Assembly: GCA_964519665.1 (NCBI GenBank)
Contig: CAZFIV010000020.1
Span: 1-64,000 of the forward strand
Origin: JANQQN01 sp964519665
GTDB taxonomy: Bacteria; Myxococcota; Kuafuiibacteriia; Kuafuiibacteriales; Kuafuiibacteriaceae
Direction of reading: 5' to 3'
DNA length: 64,000 nt
The position numbers and the translations under genes were made by a program. The notes beneath the pieces are model-generated. The model was not told the origin of the DNA. It saw nothing but the letters and a program-made list of their open reading frames with translations, and searched no databases. Positions 52,388 to 59,196 of this stretch are shown piece after piece. Within the stretch, counting starts at the first letter, position 1. Each line of letters opens with the position of its first letter.

Positions 52388-53390
52388 CTTGGTCCCGAGG
52401 TGAAAACGAAATCACATCTTGAATGCAGTCCAGGCCCAAGCACAACATCAATAGCCGATCGAAACCCAGGGCGATACCTGCGGCTTCGCAGATGTGACCG
52501 AGATCCTCGAGCAGCCCCTCGTCGATCGGATAGACATCCCGCCCGAGTCGTCGGCGCATCGCGATGTCGGCCTGGAACCGTTTTCGCTGCTCGTCGGGGT
52601 CGGTCAGTTCGCCGAAAGCATTCGCGAGCTCGAGGCTACCGACGTACACCTCGAAGCGTTCGGCGACCCGGGGGTCATCCGGGCTGAGCCTCGCCAGGGC
52701 GGCCATCGAGGCCGGAAATCCGTACATGATGACCACCTGGTCGGGCGGAAAACTCGGTTCCACATGTTCCAGGAACGCGCGGTGCCACACGTCTTCCCAG
52801 TCGTCGTCGTCGGCGCTGCGAACGGCCATTGCCGCCCGCAGACCCTCCGTTTCGGGGTAGTCGAGCGGATTGGGCAGGCCAGCCTGCACGAACGCCTCGG
52901 ACGCCGACCATCGAGTGAAGCCCTTGGGGCGCCACGGTCCGTCGACCTCCTCGGCCACGGTTCGCAGGAGGCACTCGACGTCATCCATGAGCTCGGATAG
53001 CAGCCCCGGCTGCCGATACCATTCCAACATCGTAAACTCGGGCGCGTGGGTCTTCGAGCGTTCACCGTTTCTAAACACCCGAGCGAGTTGATAGATGTGG
53101 CCGAGGCCGCGTCCGAGCATTCGCTTCATCGCGTATTCCGGAGACGTATGGAGAAATAGGGGGGTCCGGCTGCGGTCCGGTCCAACCTCGACGGTTGCAA
53201 ACGCCTCCAGGTGCGGCTCGAGGCCCGGTGACACGACTGCGATCGGCGTATCGACTTCCAGAAAGCCGCGCCGATCCAAGAACGTCCGCACGGCGTCGCT
53301 CAGGCGTTTGCGAGCCTCGAGAACGAAGCGCGGGGGGACGTGATTTCGGTCGACGGTGCGTTCAGCGGTCGGCGAATCTGCATTCGGCAT
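52368..53390 (-). CDS. epmA: EpmA-type EF-P lysine-tRNA-ligase-like protein
   Basis: The protein is 340 aa, a lysyl-tRNA synthetase catalytic core without the anticodon domain (GenX/PoxA/EpmA length). Class II motifs are seen: LDRRGFLEVDTPI (motif 1), FRNGERSKTHAPEFTMLEWY (motif 2) and AGIALGFDRLLMLCLG (motif 3, GxGxDRLxM). EpmA attaches beta-lysine to elongation factor P, which eases ribosome stalling at polyproline. This window is rich in proline-rich proteins, which fits but proves nothing. No EF-P gene or epmB lies here. It overlaps trmB at its 3' end. Confidence 0.92.
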   Translation of the reverse strand: MPNADSPTAERTVDRNHVPPRFVLEARKRLSDAVRTFLDRRGFLEVDTPIAVVSPGLEPHLEAFATVEVGPDRSRTPLFLHTSPEYAMKRMLGRGLGHIYQLARVFRNGERSKTHAPEFTMLEWYRQPGLLSELMDDVECLLRTVAEEVDGPWRPKGFTRWSASEAFVQAGLPNPLDYPETEGLRAAMAVRSADDDDWEDVWHRAFLEHVEPSFPPDQVVIMYGFPASMAALARLSPDDPRVAERFEVYVGSLELANAFGELTDPDEQRKRFQADIAMRRRLGRDVYPIDEGLLEDLGHICEAAGIALGFDRLLMLCLGLDCIQDVISFSPRDQDVAPDP

Positions 53391-53399
53391 CGTCGGGCC

Positions 53400-54728
53400 C
53401 TACGCGTCGGCCTTGGCCCTATTCGCGAATTGAACCCGTACGAACCCTCGTCGCCGGGGAACGCTGGGCCAAAGCAGTTGGGTCACCCCGACCGCCAGTG
53501 GTGTGAGTGCCGCCAGCCGGCCGAGGCCGTCGAGAGCCATCAGCCAATACGCGGCAACCAAAATGGCGTAGAACGCCCAAAGATTGGGCCAGGGCGACTC
53601 TCCCTGCGCTTCGCGCGCCCTGCCGCGAGCCACGAGCCAGCGCAGGAACCACGACTCGGGCGTGAACAACAGCGGCGTCATGCCGAGCAGCAAGCACAGC
53701 ACGATATCGACCAGGCCCCCTCGAGCTCCCCAGCCAGGAATACGCGGAGCGTCCGTACCGGCAAAGGCATGCTCCCGCCAGATCTCGTCGCCGTGGCGGA
53801 ATCGATGACGAACGAGCTGCGGGGTTGGAGGGAGCCGCAGGTCGAGGTCGTGGGCAAGGATGGTTGCCAGGGCATCGCGTGGTTCCACTTGTCGACTGAA
53901 CACCGCGCAATAGTGTCCGGTTCGCTCCTCCGCCGGGTCCCACGGGCGGTCGGCCCAAGTTTGAGGAAAGTCCGCCGATCCGAGGGGGCGAGCGGCGAGG
54001 GTCCAGATATCGAACGAGGGGTCCTCGGCGAGTCGCTGAGGTTGTCGAAGCAGGGGCAGAAGCGGCTGGTCACTCGGGAAGCGGAACATGACCGGAACGG
54101 TAGCCCCCCGCTGGGTGGCCCTCGGCTCCCGGTCCTCGACATGCAACGCCACCAGGACCCAGCCTCGGTTGAGGTGACCGGCGATCGACGACTTGAGCCT
54201 CTCCGACACTGGGTACCGACCGCGCGCCAACCACTTGCGCATGCGCTCCGGCAGGACCATCCGTCCGGTGATGGTGGATGTCTGAACCTGGCCGTCGAAG
54301 ACTTCGTACTCTGAGATCGCGAGGCGAGGGACCGGCGGCGACTCGGGCCTAGCGGGGCGCGTTTCGATAACCTCGCGCATCAACCACGACACGCTGCTCG
54401 GGCCAAACAGGTCGTTGCGAATATCGAAGTTGTAGGGGGCGGGGACGGTCGTTTCTTGCTCGAGCCCCCGAAACGTCAAATCCGGCTTCACCAGAATGTT
54501 GGGCCGGACCGGAAACGGTTTTAGCCAAACGAACCGGCTTCCGCTGCTCTGCACCTCGACCGACTCGACCAAAGTTGTCGTCGGCGGCTGGAAACTGATG
54601 ACCGCGTGGAAGTGAACGGGGCGGACATTGGCGTCCACCTCACTGAGGAAGACGGCACCGTAGGTTGGCGTCGCGACCGCCACCATGCTCAGTGTGATTC
54701 CGGCCAATCCAAAACCCCAGGTCTTCAT
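53400..54728 (-). CDS. DUF2330 secreted/membrane protein
   Basis: The protein is 442 aa from the ATG at 54728. KTWGFGLAGITLSMVAVATPTYGA is a signal peptide. A large periplasmic domain with VESVEVQSSGSRFVWLKPFP (the DUF2330 opening) is followed by two or three C-terminal helices (VDIVLCLLLGMTPLLF, FYAILVAAYWLMALDGLGR, LTPLAVGVTQLLWPS). Function of DUF2330 is unknown; members are typical of Myxococcota and Planctomycetes. A 30-residue in-frame extension to 54818 lacks signal-peptide sense. It diverges from the HTH-shikimate kinase gene, and its promoter probably lies at 54877-54905. Confidence 0.7.
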   Translation of the reverse strand: MKTWGFGLAGITLSMVAVATPTYGAVFLSEVDANVRPVHFHAVISFQPPTTTLVESVEVQSSGSRFVWLKPFPVRPNILVKPDLTFRGLEQETTVPAPYNFDIRNDLFGPSSVSWLMREVIETRPARPESPPVPRLAISEYEVFDGQVQTSTITGRMVLPERMRKWLARGRYPVSERLKSSIAGHLNRGWVLVALHVEDREPRATQRGATVPVMFRFPSDQPLLPLLRQPQRLAEDPSFDIWTLAARPLGSADFPQTWADRPWDPAEERTGHYCAVFSRQVEPRDALATILAHDLDLRLPPTPQLVRHRFRHGDEIWREHAFAGTDAPRIPGWGARGGLVDIVLCLLLGMTPLLFTPESWFLRWLVARGRAREAQGESPWPNLWAFYAILVAAYWLMALDGLGRLAALTPLAVGVTQLLWPSVPRRRGFVRVQFANRAKADA

Positions 54729-54872
54729 GGACTTGCGGAGACTAGCTCGAAAGAAATGGAACGAGAACTCGAGCAGGGCGAGGTCGAACCGGCATGCGAA
54801 GCGCAAGGCCGCTTCCACCGCGAGCGTCGCGTCCGATGATTGATGAGGCGAGGAGATCGCGACAAAGTCGGA

Positions 54873-54918
54873 AAGCAGTATACGTCTTGTAGGACGCCAT
54901 CGTTAAGCAGTATACTGC
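54873..54918. promoter_or_regulatory. Overlapping divergent promoters with repeated GCAGTATAC operator
   Basis: AAGCAGTATAC occurs at 54873-54883 and 54905-54915, 32 bp (three helical turns) apart; the second copy extends to the perfect palindrome GCAGTATACTGC (54907-54918). On plus, TTGTAG (54887-54892), 18 nt, TATACT (54911-54916) gives a promoter whose +1 falls near 54923, the GTG start itself, so the transcript may be leaderless. On minus, TTAACG, 18 nt, TATACT (54882-54877) gives a promoter toward the DUF2330 gene. Confidence 0.55.
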
Positions 54919-54922
54919 TGCC

Positions 54923-55705
54923 GTGGACTCGTTGGAGCCGCTCGGTAAGGCCATTCGCCGGGCTCGCCTCGACGCCGGGCTGACCATCAAGATGCTCGCG
55001 TCGCGATGCGGGCTGTCCCCTCGCTTCCTTTCCGATCTCGAAAAAGGCCGGGGCAACATTTCCATCGGGCGCCTGTGGGCTGTGGGGCGTGCGTTAGACC
55101 GACCATTGGCGGAGCTGGTGACACCTCTAGATTTGGCCGCCCAGGCGCGTCGCCGGCGGGCACCCGTGTCGCTGGTCGGTGTGCGGGGGGCGGGGAAGAG
55201 CACCATTGGCCGCCGGGTGTCGGAGCGCCTGAAGCTACCGTTCTTCGAGCTCGACGCTCACATTGAGGCCGCCGCCGGTCTCCCGCTCGGGCAGCTGTTC
55301 GAGATCCACGGCGAGACCTACTACCGACGGCTGGAGCGGGAGGCGCTCAACCGTTTTCTCTCGGAGGAGAGGGAGGGTGCCGTCCTGGCTACCGGGGGTG
55401 GGATCGTGACCGATCCGGATACCTGGTCGACCCTTCGAGAAAGCACCCTCACGGTGTGGCTTCGAGCGGACCCCGAGGACCATTACCGGCGCGTGATGGA
55501 GCAAGGCGACCTTCGCCCGATGAAGAACCGGCCTGGCGCCATGGCTGAGCTTCGCGTGCTCCTGGCGAAGCGGGCGCCGCTGTACGCTCAGGCTCAGGTC
55601 GTCGTCGAAACCTCGCAACTCGGGCTCGACGGCGCCGTCGAAGCGGTTTGCCGAGCGGTCGAGGCTCTTCCACCAGAACCCGACACCTCTGCTGAGTATC
55701 GGTAG
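54923..55705 (+). CDS. BoxR/BzdR-like regulator: XRE helix-turn-helix fused to shikimate kinase-like domain
   Basis: The protein is 260 aa. Residues 7-62 are an XRE helix-turn-helix (GKAIRRARLDAGLTIKMLAS, FLSDLEKGRGNISIGRLWAV). Residues 80-250 are a shikimate kinase fold: VGVRGAGKSTIGRR (Walker A, 86-93), FELDAHIEAAAGLP, LATGGGIVTDPDTW and the lid-region DLRPMKNRP. In BzdR/BoxR of anaerobic and aerobic benzoate degraders, this domain binds benzoyl-CoA rather than shikimate. No benzoyl-CoA gene is near, and the Walker lysine is intact, so the ligand is open. GTG at 54923 starts within its own operator region; the palindrome on the -10 box suggests autorepression. Confidence 0.85.
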   Translation: MDSLEPLGKAIRRARLDAGLTIKMLASRCGLSPRFLSDLEKGRGNISIGRLWAVGRALDRPLAELVTPLDLAAQARRRRAPVSLVGVRGAGKSTIGRRVSERLKLPFFELDAHIEAAAGLPLGQLFEIHGETYYRRLEREALNRFLSEEREGAVLATGGGIVTDPDTWSTLRESTLTVWLRADPEDHYRRVMEQGDLRPMKNRPGAMAELRVLLAKRAPLYAQAQVVVETSQLGLDGAVEAVCRAVEALPPEPDTSAEYR

Positions 55706-55830
55706 GCAGCCTACATCCCGGGGAGCGCCACGACTTTTCTTCGCAACGGAAGAATCCAACCGTCGAAGATCCAAACGTACCCTTAGCCCGGCCGCCACGG
55801 ATGGCGCGACCGGCTTCAAGGACGTAAGGC

Positions 55831-56232
55831 ATGAACAAAGTCGCAGGAACCAACACCTCTCCGATCGGCGTCAGCCAGGGACAAGGCTCGATCGGGAACC
55901 CCGACCAGTCCGACCAGATCCGAAAGCTGGTCGAGCAGCTCATGAAGCTCGTGCCGATGCTCGAGCAGGCGCTGAAGGGCCAGGATCAGTGCAGCGATGG
56001 CCAGTGCGGCAACGGCGGGGGAACGCCGCCAACAGCTTCCCAGGGTGGCTCGCCAGGCATTGGCGACCAGTTCGGTATGCTCGAGGAGCTTCTGAGAAAG
56101 CTCGGCAAGTTTGACAACCGATCGATTCAAGACGCCGTGGCCGGGATTCCGGGCGCTCAACAGGCCATCATGACGGGGGCGAACCTGAACTCCGCAGGCA
56201 CTGTTGCGGGAATGCCCGCTGGGTTCGCTTGA
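55831..56232 (+). CDS. Uncharacterised small Gly/Gln-rich protein
   Basis: The protein is 133 aa. The N-terminal 28 residues are polar without a signal peptide, then an amphipathic helix (IRKLVEQLMKLVPMLEQALK), a Cys-Gly segment (CSDGQCGNGGGTPP), a second helix (MLEELLRKLGKF), and a Gly/Ala/Met-rich end. Composition (Gly, Gln, Ser, few aromatic, paired amphipathic helices) recalls harpin-like and other type III or unconventional secreted proteins, but two cysteines and no type III genes argue for caution. No family is recognised. It has its own short upstream gap of 125 bp. Confidence 0.55.
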   Translation: MNKVAGTNTSPIGVSQGQGSIGNPDQSDQIRKLVEQLMKLVPMLEQALKGQDQCSDGQCGNGGGTPPTASQGGSPGIGDQFGMLEELLRKLGKFDNRSIQDAVAGIPGAQQAIMTGANLNSAGTVAGMPAGFA

Positions 56233-56288
56233 TCCGCCGAGCCATTCTACGCCCGCATTGAACCGATCGAGCCGACCATCAGGGCCCT

Positions 56289-57368
56289 TCACCCAACCCG
56301 GAGCGCAGTTGGCGGCAGGATGCCCGCAACGCACTCCTTGAAGGTCGAGGACGGGCTTCCGGCCTCGCCGGTGACCATCATCGTGAGCCAAGCCCCGTGG
56401 CTCCCGTCCGGGCGTCCCCCGAGGCCCCCGACCTCCGTCCGGGTCCAGCGCACTCGAAAGTCTCGGGGATGACGCCGCCAGCGGGCCTTGACTGCAGCGA
56501 CGACCGCCTCAGCCGAAGCTCCGCCAGGAGCGTCCACCGGATGCGTCGAGCCCACGACCGTCGCCAGGCGGCTGAAATACGGACCTTCGCCAGCGATCTG
56601 GGCCACGAGAGCATCTAGCGTGGTTACTTTGGTGCCGATGTGGAGGGTGCTCAGCGTCGAGTTGCGCAGGGCAGCAAGGGTGCCGGCTTGTCCGAGTGCC
56701 AAGGCGAAGACGAAGCGATGGCCGAGGCGAACGTGGGTCCGTTCGTCGAGCGTAGCGCGAACGCCGGCTTGCCACGCGAGGTCGATCGCTAAGAAAGGCA
56801 TGCTCAAGACCGCCCAACGTCCATCTCGTGGGCCAAGGGCGACCGAACAGCGGAATTTTGAGGTTGGGTCGGGTCCGCTAAGGTCGGCGCAAACGATCAG
56901 TGAAGTCTCCGCAGCGAGCTCGACCAGAAGCGCGTCACCGACCCCTCCGGGCAGAATGCTGCGAACGCTGGCCCGGGTGTACCCTCGAACAGCCGAAACT
57001 TGACGGGGACCGACTTCCAGTCGGACTCGTTCCGAGAGAAGAACTTCGGTCGGTATCCATCCCAACCGGTGGTTGGGGTGAGCGACCCACGTGTCTTCCC
57101 CTAGCCAAGGCGAGACGGGTCGGTCGCGGGTGAGCGCGTCCAAGAACGCCGCGGCGGTGCGGTGGGCCTCGATCAGGTCCAGCCGGCTGCCTGCGACGGG
57201 GCTCCAGCCTGAGACCCGTGCGACGGGCACGAAGGCATCCGCTGACAGGGCGCTGAGCCACGGTCCGAGCCATCGGTAGAGTTTGGACCGTGAGGCTTCG
57301 AGTACGCCGTCAAACGACTGGGTTTCATGGGCCGTCGCCGGTGCGAGCCAGTCGATGACCGACCCCAT
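56289..57368 (-). CDS. Uncharacterised soluble protein
   Basis: The protein is 359 aa without signal peptide or membrane helix. It is alpha/beta throughout: LGWIPTEVLLSERVRLEVGP, GDALLVELAAETSLIVCADL, TLSTLHIGTKVTTLDALVAQ, and a C-terminal AVVAAVKARWRRHPRDFRVR. An AHPN and a GxDP motif are seen but do not assign a family. It faces the helical small gene at 55831 tail to tail and diverges from the gene at 57457. Unknown function. Confidence 0.55.
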   Translation of the reverse strand: MGSVIDWLAPATAHETQSFDGVLEASRSKLYRWLGPWLSALSADAFVPVARVSGWSPVAGSRLDLIEAHRTAAAFLDALTRDRPVSPWLGEDTWVAHPNHRLGWIPTEVLLSERVRLEVGPRQVSAVRGYTRASVRSILPGGVGDALLVELAAETSLIVCADLSGPDPTSKFRCSVALGPRDGRWAVLSMPFLAIDLAWQAGVRATLDERTHVRLGHRFVFALALGQAGTLAALRNSTLSTLHIGTKVTTLDALVAQIAGEGPYFSRLATVVGSTHPVDAPGGASAEAVVAAVKARWRRHPRDFRVRWTRTEVGGLGGRPDGSHGAWLTMMVTGEAGSPSSTFKECVAGILPPTALRVG

Positions 57369-57456
57369 GGAGGAAGGTTGACAGCCTCGACCGGCCTGGT
57401 AAAGGTCCTCGACCTCGCCCGCCTGAGATAGGCCGGCTCAAAGGAGTCTCTGACCG

Positions 57457-57816
57457 ATGTCCAATCTGTCCGACTTTCTGCAAGAAAACGAGATAGAACC
57501 CGAAGCCGTCGTCGACCGTTCCAAAGTCCTCGAAACGCGCGACGCTGCCGAGAGAGAAAAAAGCGTGAAGCGTGCGGCAGCTCGACGCGCCAAAAAGTCG
57601 TATGAAGAGCTCAGCATTGAAAAGCCGCAAGGTCTGGGCCGCGGGGTCAGCATGCGGACCCTGCGCGACGCGCTCGAAGGCAACAAGGTTCCGCGGCTTG
57701 GTCGCAAGAAGATAACGCGAGCAGTCAACTCGCTCCTGGCGTCCCAAAGTAAAGACGAGATCGATTTTCGGGCTCTGTTCGCGGACGTAGGTTCTCGTAA
57801 GGGCAAAGGCAAGTAA
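57457..57816 (+). CDS. Uncharacterised small basic protein
   Basis: The protein is 119 aa. The front MSNLSDFLQENEIEPEAVV is acidic, the middle a highly charged helix (ETRDAAEREKSVKRAAARRA), and the end SRKGKGK is basic. GLGRGVSMRTLRDAL and GRKKITRAVNSLL may be short helices of a DNA- or RNA-contacting unit. No family is recognised. Two further small genes follow at 65 and 59 bp on the same strand, so a three-gene unit is likely. Confidence 0.6.
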   Translation: MSNLSDFLQENEIEPEAVVDRSKVLETRDAAEREKSVKRAAARRAKKSYEELSIEKPQGLGRGVSMRTLRDALEGNKVPRLGRKKITRAVNSLLASQSKDEIDFRALFADVGSRKGKGK

Positions 57817-57881
57817 GGCCGCCGATACGAGCGAGGCTCTGGAAGGTTGCCTTGCCTGCAGGCTGGGCCCATAGTCGCAAC

Positions 57882-58397
57882 ATGGGCGACGATCGGCCGA
57901 AACGGAGTTGGCGGGAAATCGACCAGTCGCGAGAGAAGGCGCGTCCGCGAAGAGACGAGCGCGAGCGCTCGCGGGAACGGGTCAGCAACTCGTCTTCGTA
58001 CAACCGCTACAAGGCCCAGCTCAACGACCTCTTCAAACCCGGGGGCTCGGACCTTCCGGACCACATTCGAGCTCAGCTGGGACCTGTGAGCGACGAGTCG
58101 AAGGAGCGCCGAGCGCTTCTCGACGCGCTCCGAAGCGAGCCCTCCGAGCCAACGCTCCGCGCCTATCTCGAGTCCGACCAGCCGCTCCCCGATGACGCGC
58201 GGCTGCTGATGAGCTTGCTGGCGATTCGGGATGAAGAGCTGATCCGTCCTGTCCTCCAGAAACTCCTCGATGTGGTCGAATCCGGGAAGCGCCCCAACCG
58301 GATGCTCTTGATTCAGCGGCTGGAGGCGCTCCAGAACTTCGCGGAGCAGTCGGAGACGATCGACCTGGTCAGGATGCTCCGGGCCGCCCTCGACTGA
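57882..58397 (+). CDS. Uncharacterised charged protein with HEAT/helical C-terminus
   Basis: The protein is 171 aa from the ATG at 57882. The first 40 residues are extremely basic and acidic in turn (REKARPRRDERERSRERV), probably disordered. From about 95 the protein is helical (LPDDARLLMSLLAIRDEELI, KLLDVVESGKRPNRMLLIQR), like a small HEAT or ARM domain. The ordering matches no family I know. It sits between two other unknown genes of the same direction. Confidence 0.6.
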   Translation: MGDDRPKRSWREIDQSREKARPRRDERERSRERVSNSSSYNRYKAQLNDLFKPGGSDLPDHIRAQLGPVSDESKERRALLDALRSEPSEPTLRAYLESDQPLPDDARLLMSLLAIRDEELIRPVLQKLLDVVESGKRPNRMLLIQRLEALQNFAEQSETIDLVRMLRAALD

Positions 58398-58456
58398 GCG
58401 GTCCGCGCCTGTCCAACTACAGCCGCCTCGCTGGGCGACTGATCACAGGGAGTGCC

Positions 58457-59038
58457 ATGACCGATAAGCCGACATCCGACGTGGCGGGGTTCTGGGCCTG
58501 GTTCGAGGCCGAGGCCGATAACCTGGCCGAAGTCGTGCGCGGTCAGCGCCAGGGCGAGATCACTGCGATGATGGACCAAGCCTTCCTGCGCTTCGGTCTG
58601 CCCGTGACCTACGAGATCAGCGGGAGCGCCGAGGGCCCCGAGTTGGTATTGACCGCCGAGGGCGACGTCGAGTGGGCCTCATTCCTCAAAACGATGGTCG
58701 CCGACGCTCCGGCGACGTGCTGGACGATCTACGGGCTACGACCTCGACGTCCGCTCGAAGAAGCGATTCGCATCGTGCGGGTCGTGCACGGCGTTGACCT
58801 CGGCGAAGCTCGATTTCAGGCGCGCGTGGTCGACGGGCGGTTTCATCTGCGGTTTCTGGACGACGTGCTCTTCCGAATGGACGACCGTCGGCGCTCCGCA
58901 GTCGCGGCACTGTTTCTCGACTACGCGCTCGGAGAAGAGGTGGCCACCCGGACCGTGGGGGGGCTGGATTTCCAGCCGTCCGGCGACGGTATCGCGATGG
59001 GTCTCATGGTCAACGAACTGATTCGTAACGCGAACTAG
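58457..59038 (+). CDS. Uncharacterised protein of about 190 residues
   Basis: The protein is 193 aa, soluble alpha/beta. FWAWFEAEADNLAEVVRGQR at residues 12-31 opens it, then a sheet core (GPELVLTAEGDVEWASF, RFQARVVDGRFHLRFLD), and GMGLMVNELIR-like helix at the end (read AMGLMVNELIRNAN). The pattern of a Trp-rich N-terminal helix followed by a beta-sheet occurs in several small families of unknown function. It follows the two charged small proteins. A 158-bp gap separates it from the TIR gene, which is convergent. Confidence 0.6.
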   Translation: MTDKPTSDVAGFWAWFEAEADNLAEVVRGQRQGEITAMMDQAFLRFGLPVTYEISGSAEGPELVLTAEGDVEWASFLKTMVADAPATCWTIYGLRPRRPLEEAIRIVRVVHGVDLGEARFQARVVDGRFHLRFLDDVLFRMDDRRRSAVAALFLDYALGEEVATRTVGGLDFQPSGDGIAMGLMVNELIRNAN

Positions 59039-59196
59039 TGCGCCGGTTCCGACAGATGGGGTCGGGCGCACTCGACCGCACTAAGCATTGAGCGAGCCGA
59101 AGACGGTTTGGCGGCAGGCGCGACAGAGGGCACCGAGAACGGCTTCAGATGTCGGACCCGCTGACAAGGCCCAGCCCGAGCGCATCTCGATTGTGG

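Noticed and set aside
54923..55705. Metabolic shikimate kinase gene (aroK)
   Set aside because: The kinase fold is fused behind an XRE helix-turn-helix and no aro genes are next to it; the BoxR/BzdR layout explains it better.
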